A DNA stretch of 64,000 bases from Kudoa neothunni (Eukaryota; Cnidaria): assembly GCA_964304625.1 (NCBI GenBank), contig OZ199839.1, forward strand, positions 3,162,001 to 3,226,000, written 5' to 3'. Every line of letters begins with the position of its first letter. Positions within the stretch are counted from its first letter, which is position 1. The translations under genes and the position numbers were made by a program. This document shows, one piece after another, positions 37,501-47,912 of the stretch. The notes below the pieces were generated by a model. That model had not been told where the DNA came from. It did not search any database and saw only the letters and a program-made list of their open reading frames with translations.

Positions 37501-37562
37501 AGCTTATCAATTTACGTTCGAGTCTGCTGAATTAAGTGGTACGAATGTGTTGAGAATAGAAA
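31550..37562 (+). CDS. Series C: extracellular domain exons of the receptor
   Basis: Eleven consecutive exons: 31550-31837, 31883-32173, 32225-32497, 34890-35171, 35220-35504, 35546-35806, 35931-36209, 36278-36556, 36604-36897, 36954-37241 and 37284-37562. All lie between phase-1 introns, are 261-294 nt long, and read in one continuous frame. Most encode one domain of about 90 aa with the same pattern: strands, then C-x(3-5)-C (CENNSC, CKNKKC, CTNYVC, CTEHIC, CAENVC, CNEKLC), then a segment like GLDTGVNYSIELSS. That last segment resembles the final strands of fibronectin type III. Most introns are 41-68 nt; one is 124 nt, and one of 2.4 kb carries Helitron-like elements. The exons feed in phase into the GAIN/7TM exons at 45943-47912. 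They therefore form the ectodomain of an adhesion GPCR, probably starting with gene B. Confidence 0.8.
32655..33796 (+). mobile_element. Helitron-like element in a receptor intron
   Basis: It starts near CTATATATTTAAAGCTGAAG and ends with CAACGCTGGGCAGTTCCTG followed by CTAG and T, the CTRR/T end typical of Helitrons. Similar ends recur at 7733-7760, 21790, 22322-23150, 56990-57981 and 58192. A 77-codon open frame at 33361-33594 is not recognised. The element expands one otherwise short intron to 2.4 kb. Confidence 0.55.
33797..33960 (+). repeat. Second Helitron-like 5' end, abutting
   Basis: Directly after the preceding element, the 5' motif recurs (TATTATATAAAGC...CCGTGTGTGTACGCA). This suggests an end-to-end second insertion that is truncated. 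The 3' limit is not defined. Confidence 0.35.
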
Positions 37563-38040
37563 GTAATTACCTTATGTCATTTCAATAGATAAGTAAAAAT
37601 AATTATGGTTTATTATTTTCAATGAGTATACCCTCTGAAATTAATTTCATCCTTTCTAAAATCGGAAATTTTATGTTACTTTCCTGATAGATAAATATGT
37701 CTGGTTTAAAAATATTTATTATTAAAAATTATAAACGACGTAAAAAATCTAATCCAACGAGAATTTTTATTATTCTGTCAATTATCTCCTTATTAATACA
37801 TTGTTAATTTGTATAATTTTTCAAAACACTAAAAATTGATAAATATTTTTAAAACAAATTTTAACGATGATCCATTTTAGATATATTATGTAAATTCGTA
37901 TTTTACTAATACAGTCGCTATAAGTACAGAAAATATTTTTATTATTTATATACCACAAAACAGGGGTGCACAAATTCCGGCCTCAATGAGGTTTTTAGTG
38001 GCCCGCGATCAACTCTAATTAAGTTCAAATTAATGGTATA

Positions 38041-39265
38041 GGTGGCCTGTTCAAAAATCATAGAGATTTTTTAAATATACAAAAAATATCCATAATCATA
38101 ATCAACACACCTTTTCCAGCGATTTTTCCAATTTTGGAAACATTAAGAAAAGTCTGTTTTATTTCAGTAATCGATGAAAATCTTCTCCCTTTTAAATGAA
38201 AATTTATCTTTGGGGACAAAAAAGTCACAAGGTGCCGAATCTGGAGAGTATGGTGGATTCTGGAGTTGATCAATATCAAAGTTAAATAAAAATCGTTGAA
38301 TCTTAGTGGATGTATCAGCAGGCGTGTTATCGTAATGTAGAATCCAATTACCGTTGTTCCACATTTCAGGTCTCTTTCGGCGAATGGCGTATCTAAGGCG
38401 ACGGAGAACATTTAGATAATACTCACTGATTACTGTGCGGCTTTCAGGTGCATATTCATAATGTAGAATTCCCATAACGTCCAAAAATACGGTTAGTTAA
38501 ACCTTAATTTTACTTTTAACTTGTCGCGTTTTTCTCGGTCGTGGGGATGATAGGGCCTTTCACTCGGATGATTGGATGATTGCAACTTGGTTTCTGGGCC
38601 ATAGCCGTGCACCCACATCACATCGCCGTTAATGATAGAAGACATTGATTTATCACATTCTGATACTCTTTGGAAGTGATTCCTTGAAATTTCATCACGC
38701 TTTTCTTGCTGTACTTTCGTAAGCAAACGCGGAACAAACTTGGCCGCAATTCTTCCCATTCCAGAATCATCCGTTAAAATTGCGTAATATGATCCAAATG
38801 AAATTCCCGTTTCATCGCTAATTTCTCTTATGGTTAATCTTCTATCTGAATTAATTAAATTTTTTACAATTTTAATGAATTCAGTATTTTTGCTCGATAA
38901 GGGTTTACCATTGCGATCGTCACTTTCAACAGATATTCTCCCCTGTTTAATTCGTCGATATCACTCATAAACTCTCGATCGACTTGTTTAAAAATGTCTC
39001 TTAAATCATATCATATGTTTCCATACTAGTTTTTCCAAGTTTAACGCAAAACTTTATACATATCAGCTGTTCATGATTCTCAGACATTTGGTCGCGCGAC
39101 ATCGACTTGGATCATATCTTACAAAATGTGTTAGAATTCTTTCAATTTTCTATCAATTTTTGTCTGATGCATAAATAATACTTATGAATATATTTTATAT
39201 AGGTTTTTCTAATTTTAATATAGTTTAAACACATTTAATACATGATATTTTTTGAACAGACCACG
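38041..39265 (-). mobile_element. mariner transposon, inactive
   Basis: Terminal repeats GGTGGCCTGTTCAAAAA and, inward from the right, CGTGGTCTGTTCAAAAA are flanked by TA. The transposase runs on the minus strand from 39087 (MSENHEQLICIKFCVKLGK) to 38071. It has the second catalytic D in HYDNTPAD and the third in YSPDSAPCD. Frame breaks occur near 38490 and in the N-terminal third. The domain order matches a DD34D mariner, and it is a better-preserved relative of the copy at 14327. Confidence 0.93.
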
Positions 39266-40530
39266 TATTTCTAAATGAAATGAAAAAAGCATTCGATCAT
39301 TTAATTTCAGTTGGTTTATGTAAATATTGAATATATCGATAACACCTAATAAAATTAATAAAAAATTTTATGTAAGATTTTGTTATGTGCGAAATATTAA
39401 TAAAACTAACTCTATAGTTACAATGATAATTTAAAAAATTGTTTTTAACCGTCGAAGGGCCGAGTGTCGAAAAATTCAGTACGTACCCATGGGGGTGGTT
39501 TTTGACCCCATCATTATTTTCTTATTTTATTTCGCAATTTACCCCAAAAGTTATTCTTGTAATTATTACTCATAACACAGCTATATTAACTACTTAGAGG
39601 TTTACTTTAGGTGGTATAAAGTTGAAAAAAATGTAACTAATTCTTCGATTAAATATTATAAACATCTGCATCAAAACGTTTGTTATTATACGGTTCAAGT
39701 ATATGACTTATTGTATTTACATTATTGAAAGTTTCTGGAAGTAAAATAACGGCGTTTAATCAAATATAGATAAGAAACGCACACAAGGGATCATACAAGA
39801 TACCAGGCATGATTTCCGGGAAAAGTTGTTAATCACAAACCTGAATGCGGGGTTAAGTGTGGAACGTCGTTGTAAATATTCGGGTATGTTTATACCTTCA
39901 AAATAAACGAATCAAATATGAAAAATTCACAACAGACTTAATTAAATACAAATTACATTAATTCCGAGGTTTCCCAAAGAGAGAGTAATTTTTTCAGAGA
40001 TAACATCAATCAGATTCTAAACTACACGTCTGGCAATAAACAAAATCATTTTGAATTTGTGAAACGAACAAATAAGTTTCTTGTAGTTATAGAAACGTAT
40101 ATTAGTTTTTCAGTCAATATTTCGTAAACAAAACACACATCAGGATCATTCCCGTGGACCAGTTATTTCAGTGAATTAGGCTATTCACCAATATTAATAC
40201 ATTTATTAAATAGTTCTTAACTATATTTTGAATGCGAATGATAATGAACCTTGAAAGTCTGGAGCAAATATTCACAGATAAGCTATGATGCCCCGCCCCT
40301 CCCCTCCCCTAAGTAGGCACACGTACACTGACTGTAGTTTAGCCTCAAATTATTGTTGTCGTTATCAAAATGCATTTCCAAATATAAATTCCTTCTTAAA
40401 TTAATCATCTAAAATTAAGCAGTATAATTCGTTTATTCCTAACGTTTAAAACACATGCAGCTGATAAATAATAATTTAATCCCATGGCGTCATCGTAATC
40501 CTTCGACAGGAAAAAGGAAAACAACAAAAT

Positions 40531-41395
40531 ATTTACGTTAGAGAATATTCATGAGATTACAAACTTGGATTATGGTCATTTTCGCGATGACCTTGAATAT
40601 ACAATAAAACAATGCAAAATCTGTGTCTTATGAAGAGATATTCAAAATGTTTTTGTGGCGGTCAAATGTTTTTAGTTAAGAGAAAAGACGCTGATGATGG
40701 TTATCAATACAAATGTATTTCATGCAACAAAAAAACGTCGATACGAAAAGGAACTATTTTCGAAATTTCTCGACTTCCTTTGTGGAAAATTTTTATTTTT
40801 ATAGCAACGGTAATCCAACAATGACGTACGATGATATTCGTAAACACACTAAAATTTCTTCAAACTCCACCATAAATAATTGGAAAAATGTCATTACGGA
40901 TTTTATGGCATCTAAACTAGATGAGGAATTTTCTAAAATAGGCGGAAAGGGTGTTGTAGTACAAATAGATAAGACCGCCATATCAAAAAGGAAGTCCAAC
41001 GTTGGAAGAATTCTTCGGAATAGACGAAGACGGAAATTTCTTTTTGAAAATAACACAAAAAAGAAATAGGGATATTCTAGAAAGAATAATTGTTGAGAAT
41101 GTAGAGGAAGAGTCAACTATTTGGACCGATGGTTGGAAAGGTTACAATAGTTTAAAGGATCTAGGTTTTGTTCACGGTACCGTGATCCATAAAAGAAGGT
41201 TTGTTTCCATTGGGGGGGGGGGGGGGGTCCACACTAACAAAATAGAAGCTACATGGGGGGCTTTTAAAAGAAAATATAGAAGCGCCACAAATAAAACCCC
41301 AGAAACACTTCCCAACTATGTTGTTGATTTCATGTTTCGAAGAAAATATAGTGGAAAAGAATTATCGACTTTATTTAAATATATAATGGTTTTAA
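40531..41395 (+). mobile_element. Merlin (IS1595-like) transposase remnant
   Basis: A zinc-ribbon-like N-terminus (CFCGGQM...YKCISCNKK, SIRKGTIFEISRLPLW) is followed by a DDE core of the ISXO2/IS1595 type found in Merlin elements. The core shows D in VQIDKTAISKRK, D in IWTDGWKGYNSL and E in HTNKIEATW, then FMFRRKY near the end. There are at least two frame changes (near 40815 and 41010). The segment before HTNKIE is replaced by a pure G run. Terminal repeats could not be identified with confidence. Confidence 0.88.
41212..41227. repeat. 16-bp G homopolymer
   Basis: Sixteen consecutive G lie inside the Merlin transposase frame, where relatives encode a few varied residues before the HTN-x-IE motif. 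In such AT-rich DNA this is exceptional. It could be a mutational expansion or a sequencing artefact. Confidence 0.95.
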
Positions 41396-43258
41396 GTAGT
41401 AAAAATTTATTTTTCCGACATTTTACGAGGTGTTTCATTTTTTTCCCCGTTTAGATGCACGGTCACTGTAATTTAGCCGGAAAACCTCCAATTAGAGCAT
41501 TTCTCGAACGTTTAATATATATTAATTGTAACAATTTTTCGTTGTTTATTTTTTGATAATTTTAATATGAAGTTGATACAAGAAGTATGGGGACGTATGG
41601 AGGACATACGTTCAAATTTACAACCAATTTTTCTAGGATAAATCCTAATATGTTTACAAAATTCGAATTTATAAAATGTAGGAATATATTTCCTAAGATT
41701 AGGTGGATTTAATACGAAAATATATGAGGTTGTCATTTTTAAAACAAGATTGACCGAAAATGGGATCACGAGAGACTCCGCTTGTTCCCGGGAGGATTAA
41801 AATAGACCAAGCATAGGACATTAATTTTTTATAATTAATAAATATCTTATGAAAATTAATGTCTAATAGTTTAAAATGCTTTTTGCAAAGTTTATATTTT
41901 AAACCTGAGTAATTTTTTTGAAATTATGTTCTTAAAAATTAAATGTAAGAAGATATTTTACATAATGAAAAATAAAATTTAAGTATATTATGTATTTCTT
42001 CCGAGCATCAATGAAATATGCTGAAAAATCATCGCTGACCCATTTTCCTTCATCTATTTTTGTGTATAACAAAATACGACTACTCTTAACAAATTTAATT
42101 AGTAACATACATTCAATTGCTTTTACTAAAGTAATAGTTTATTATGTTTAAAATTATTTTTTATTTCATTATTTGTAGTTTTATTCAATGCAATATATTA
42201 TTACATTTATTAATCAATCAATCCCTCTTTCTAAGTTATATGTTCGAATTTGTATATATCTAACAATGTCATTTGGTTAAGCATAATCTGATACCACATT
42301 ATTTTCATCTTCAGCATTTATCTAATTCGAAATTTCTCGTACATAAATATTGAATTAAGTTAATTAGAGTTATCTTATTATTTTTTAAATAATCATAATT
42401 TTTTTAGCTGCTCAAGTTTTCATAGTAACGCCGTGTTGTAATGGAAATATTTTCACTTTATTTGAATTAGGGATTTTCCATACTTTTTTTTCGTCGACCC
42501 TCTGAGTAGGTAATTTACCTAGCCATCGATCCCCTCCAGAGATTTTATTAATAATATGTGCAATACATTTCATTAATATTCTATTTCCGATATATAATAA
42601 AGTGAAAAATTATACTAACCCCAAAAAACATTCATTAACGATGTTACATCAAAATATATCAGAAAAATTTTAGATATTTATAATCAAGTCATGGCAGAAA
42701 AACAATTATATTCGAAAATTTACCATAATGAATTTGTTTTTCATCATAAATCATATTCAATTCACCTCCCAAGTTAAGCTTCCTGTATATGATTATACAT
42801 ATCTAATTTTGTACAAATATGAGATCAACGGAAGATTTTGAGGTTAAATTACATCATATATAGAGAAAATAATATTTATTCGTGGCTGCATTTAAAAGTT
42901 AATAATAATAATAATATCTTAATCTTAACTTAACTTAACTTAACTTAAGATAGTGTTCTGTACCTTGAGGTGACTTGAAGAATTTTCAAAGTGCTAACAG
43001 GGGTTGAACAACAATTGGAGATTGTTATAATTATTTTAGTAGTTTTTGTAATTTTTGTTCAAATCAATTTTGAAAATAAGATTTATCCATCCTAGTCAAT
43101 TATAAACTTAATGTAAACCATCGTTATTGTTTTATATACTGTTGATATCAATCAATATTAATGATAATGTATTTGCTAGCATTTTATGAGCTGCAAAGTC
43201 TTTAATTAAATGAAAAATATTGAATTACATAATTAGGAAAGGTGGAGATTGATATTAA

Positions 43259-45410
43259 CCCTCTAAAGGTTTTGGGGTATACTCTACCCCAAAACGATTT
43301 TTACATCGCAATATCTCATTGTTTTATGCATGAAACCTTTTTAAATTTTTAATATTCTTAAAAAAAATAATTTTAGTAAATTTTAAGTTAAAAATTTTTC
43401 AATTGATTAAATATTAAAGTTTCTACACAAAAATTATCTTCCAAAGTTTTGGGGGTAAAAAATACCCCAACCATTTTTTTGCTAAAATTGAGGGAAAATT
43501 GTGTATATATATAAATAATCACATTTAAGTGATATTGTATGAGTAGTTATGGAAATAATCCAAGTATATTGCGCGTTTATTCAAAAGGCACATGCTCAAA
43601 CCTTCACAAGCACTGTCATGAGCGATGGCGTTGACTTTAGTGACGATATTTCTTCATCCGGAAGTAAATTTGAAGATTATGTTATGGATGGATATGAATT
43701 AACGGATGATGAGATTGAAGTTAACGATGTTCATCCTGATTCCTTGCGCAGAAAAAATGGTATTTCATGGAGCATTTCGAAGCCTACAATAACCAAAACA
43801 TGTACGGAAAATATAATGGATTCTACTCCAGGATCTACTTGTTACACAACTCTAAAATTAAAAAATTTTTGGGACTGTTTTACAATTTTCTTTACCGCGG
43901 AAATTTGTAATAAAATTATACACTTCACAAATATTTTTGGAAAACATAAATTCAAAGATGACTGGTGTGACGTAGATGATATCGAATTTCAGGGTTATTT
44001 AGGTCTTCTCATACTAATGGGAACTCATAAAGATAGACAAGAACCCATATGCGAGCTTTTTAGTATTAAAGAAGGGAAAGAAATATACCGGCAGTTGTTT
44101 TCTCTTCGACGATTCAAGCAGATTTCGCGTACCCTTCATTTTGATGACTTCAATATCAGAATGCAGCAAAGGGATGTCGATAAATTTTGTCCCATAATTG
44201 ATTTATGGGATCATTGGGTTAAGATATTGTCTAAATGTTTCGCTCTACATCAAGATGTAACTGTCGATGAGCAACTTGTTTCATTTCGAGGTCGATGCCC
44301 ATTTCGTCAATGTATGCCTATGAAGCAAGCAAAATACAGCATCAAATTATGTTCTCAACGTTTCCATATATCTTGGCAAAAGTAGTTTTGAAGCTCTGCG
44401 ACAGTGTAACGTTGGAGAAAGTAGTGCTCTTTCATTGTCATCCCCATTGTTCTATTCCGGCAGAAATATCGTAGCTGATAATTTCTTTTCATCATATTGA
44501 CCTTCTTGGGAACTCTACGAAAAAACAAAAAAGAAATTCCAAATTATCTGTGTCCCTCAAAAAAAGTGAAATTTATAGGAGCAAATTGGTGTTTAACGAA
44601 AAGTTCATGTTGGTATCATACGTATGTCAGAAAGCCAAATATGTTATCTTGTTGGCTATTGGTACATCGGACAATACTATTTCGAATGAGACATTAAAGT
44701 TCAAGCCTAAAATAATGCTGGACTACAATAAATCTAAAGGTGGTGTGGACAATGTCGATAGGATGTTGGCTTCTGTTTCTGTTCGCTGATTCACAAGAAG
44801 AAGGCCTTTAGTAGTGTTCTTCAACATGATGGATTTATCTTTAGTCAACGCCTTTGCAATATATAAAGATGTATTTAACGATGCGAAGAAGACTAGAAGC
44901 TCTTTTTTTAAAGAAATTGCAGAGAAGCTTTATAGTCCATTGCTGATGCGAAATTCATCAGAAAAGATCATTAAGAGGAAATCACCAATTCTTCCATTGA
45001 TTAACAAAGTTTCACCTATTGATGTAAAGCTTTCAAGATGTGAATATTGTGAGCGAAACAAGGACAAGAAAACTACAAAATGGCGCAAAATTTGCTATAA
45101 ATTTTATTGCCCTACGCATGCCTCAAATACTTGTTGGAAATGTTATGAATAAAAATATATTTTTAATTTATATTATTTTGTTTCATTATAAAGGGTGAAA
45201 CTTTTTTAATCCTGACAATAAAACACAAACTTATGTTAAAAAATACGATCGAATGTTTACGATGAGTGTCGTACAAGTACGATTTGAACTAGTTTGGGAT
45301 TAAATTACAATATTAATGTTTATTTTAAGTTAATAAATTAAATAAAATAACTGGGATATTTTTTACCCTAAAGACTTTACACGTACATTGTTTATTTGAT
45401 CCTTAGAAGG
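43259..45410 (+). mobile_element. piggyBac transposon, inactive
   Basis: The element is bounded by TTAA on both sides. Its ends are CCCTCTAAAGGTTTTGG and, inward from the right, CCTTCTAAGGATC. Near the left end are hairpins of the form TTTTGGGGTA...TACCCCAAAA. The transposase starts at about 43549 with an acidic N-terminus. It contains the catalytic motifs DVTVDEQLVSFRGRCPFR (first D), GRNIVADNFFSS (second D) and NKSKGGVDNVDRM (third D), and ends with a Cys-rich domain (CEYCERNKDKK...CWKCYE, stop at 45150). At least three frame changes and two stops separate these parts. Confidence 0.93.
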
Positions 45411-45942
45411 TTAAAAATACTCAACTTTACTGGAGCAATATAACGAAATTATCTTCACTTAATTCTCGAATCTAGCTCTATATGACACATAAGATTAACT
45501 AACCTCAAATTTTTATTTATCTACGTCTTATCATATATAGAAGTGGATATGGTAGTGTATATAGAGTGGTGCGGATTTCATTTTCTCGTCAAAAGGAGGA
45601 GCAAGTCCGATTTGAATTGGGATGCGGTGTTCTATATGCTCCAATGTATAATTAAAATCATTTCTTTTTAATTTATCTCAAATTGATAAATAACTTTTTT
45701 TATTTCTATTATGAACCTGGATTGTTAATTTTAAAATTATGAATTAAGTAAATAACGCGTTTTTAATGAAACATAAGGTCGCGGGATTAAGAATCATTAA
45801 TTTTTTGGAAGCAAATTAAAACAATAAAATTTACTATTCCCCAATTTTTTAAATAAAAATATTAATGCTTTTAAAATATTAATTTCATCTGAGTGAAGTG
45901 GATTTTTCATACATTGAAATTAAATTTTAACGCAACCCCTAG

Positions 45943-47912
45943 TTAACTGGGAGGCAATTTTAAAGGATTCGAAAGAATTGGATACCAAAATGGAATTACA
46001 AACTGATGAACCATTGGTATGATTAACTGAAATTCTCAGGATTTGAATAATGGGGAAATTTAGAATACAGAGTTGTTTATAAAAGCTTGGGATGTGGTTG
46101 TGTATCAAAAAAATGAAACTAGTAATTATATCATAAATACATATTATTGCTTATTTAAAAATTAAGCGACGAAAGATATTCCCGAAACTCAACCTACCAC
46201 AGAAGAAGATGACACGTAATTAACTTTTCGGAATATATTTTTGAATGTTAACTTTGAAGGTTTTTAAAACAAATCAATCTACTCGATAAAAACATCATGA
46301 ATGTTGGTGATAATCAAGATGTGCAAACAGTTAATATAAAAATGAAGACATTCACTTCGACCCAAGCATCGGAATCGTTATATTTTTCAAAACCGTTAGA
46401 TGACAAGGATATAATGGATATTGTTGAAAATTCGGAAGAAATAGACAAACCCAAAGAGGCTCTGCAATCTACCTATGTGAGCCTAGACTTTTCTGCAACC
46501 GATTCCTCAACGGAAAAGGAATCTGCAAGCAAAATTGTGCTAGCTGTGACTAAAAACAAACAAATAAGTACCCAAGTCGAAAAGTCAAATGTTATTGCGG
46601 GTGATGTGCTCGTGGTTAAAATATCAAACAGCTTAAGCAAAAAGTTAAATATAACATTCAGCCAAATTGTAAAAGTGGATCCTAACAGGAGGAATTTCAG
46701 ATGTTGCACCTTACATAGTATAATCAATAAATATTCATTAAATAAATAATTTATATTTATAGGTAAAAAACTCACTTGGGAGACAAGTTATTGCTCCATA
46801 TTGAGAGAGGTTACCTTGTCGAAGACACTTACAAATTACACATGTACGTGCAACCACACAACGAGCTATGCAATTATTTTCGATGTTTTCGATCAGGATT
46901 CCTCTGAAAATAAATATTACCAACACGAAATATCATTAATATTAACATTGATTTCCCTACTTTTCCTCGTCATTACAATAATTTGTATTTTGACGTCAAA
47001 GTAATTTGAAAAATATTCTTTATATGGATCGATTTAAATATTTTGTTGACAGAAATATTTTCAAAATGAGATCATTGGCCCAATTGTGGATGTGTGTCTC
47101 TATCTTCATGTTTCATCTTTCATTTATCTTTGGGAATATATTCAACAATGTTCAAAGTTCTTGTTTTAATGTTGCAGTTTTTCTACATTATGCCCTTATG
47201 AGTCAATACTTTTCTTTATTTTTAAATTCGTTCTTACTGTTTAAAAATCTTGTCCTCACGATGAAAAAAATAAGCTCAATAATTATGAATATAATTGCCT
47301 TTTTGATTATAGGTAAAAATTTATATTTATGTAATTTTGTAATGTTGTTATAGGGATTCCTCTGGCCATCGTAATGCTCTGCTGGAAATTTTATCGCAAA
47401 TTTTACGTAAAAGATAAACAGTATTTTTTTTCGTGATAACTAAACAATTTTTATCTGAACTATATTATAGTTGTATACCGCATGGGCCCTTAAAACTGGC
47501 AACAATAACTATTCCTGGTGCGGCGATATTATTTTTCAATTTGATAGTATTTGCGCTCGTTTTGAAGACGATATTCAGATCCGAATGCACAAAAAAGAAG
47601 AAAACCTCTATAAAACAGCGTGCAAAACAATTAATGTTCTTGTTTACTTTGCTAGGCCTTCCAATGCTTCTTCAACTGTTGTCTTCGTTTATTAAGAGTG
47701 ATTTAATTATATTGGTTTCCAATATGATAAACACTTCGATTGGAATTATCTTATTTTTCATTCTTATCGTTGGCAACAAAAAGATGAGGAAGCATATCGC
47801 CTCATCTTTCAGATCACGAACCACCACCAAAAGGCATCTAATATCGAGTAGTAGTCACAAATCTGGCACAAGAATGATGCCATTTTCAACAAAAAATATC
47901 AGAAGACAATAA
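45943..47912 (+). CDS. Adhesion-GPCR GAIN/GPS and seven-helix exons
   Basis: Exons 45943-46016, 46064-46121, 46167-46215, 46260-46717, 46763-47000, 47053-47312, 47354-47420 and 47471-47912 are separated by 41-52 nt introns and read in one frame into the ectodomain series. The N-terminal part fits a GAIN domain. The GPS lies at 46774-46890: tgg, a Cys, then TCTCNHTTSYAIIFDV, with cleavage expected before the Thr encoded at 46861. The residue before the scissile bond is Thr rather than the usual Leu. Seven helices follow: ISLILTLISLLFLVI, QLWMCVSIFMFHLSF, FLHYALMSQYFSLFL, MNIIAFLIIG|IPLAIVM across an intron, IPGAAILFFNLIVFALV, LMFLFTLLGLPMLLQ and MINTSIGIILFFILIV. The paired Cys of helix 3 and loop 2 are present (SSCFNV, HCIPHG). 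The cytoplasmic tail is about 45 aa, Ser/Thr/Arg-rich. The product is a plasma-membrane receptor; ligand unknown. Confidence 0.88.

Larger units (their letters stand above)
37563..45942. other. 8.4-kb receptor intron packed with transposons
   Basis: The donor A|GTAATT at 37562 and the acceptor CCCCTAG at 45942 are in matching phase 1, so this is read as one intron. It contains a mariner, a Merlin and a piggyBac element. At 37961 it also holds what looks like one hAT end (CAGGGGTGCACAAATTCC), truncated by the mariner. A pentanucleotide repeat (ACTTA)n lies near 42925. The remaining 39266-40530 and 41400-43258 show nothing else. Confidence 0.7.

Noticed and set aside
39430-40600. Search for Merlin terminal repeats left of the transposase
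   Set aside because: A TTTAGCC similarity near 40340 and 41472 is in direct, not inverted, orientation, so it does not define the element ends.
42925-42950. (ACTTA)n run considered as a telomere-type or CRISPR-like repeat
   Set aside because: Only about five copies with no spacers; a simple microsatellite.
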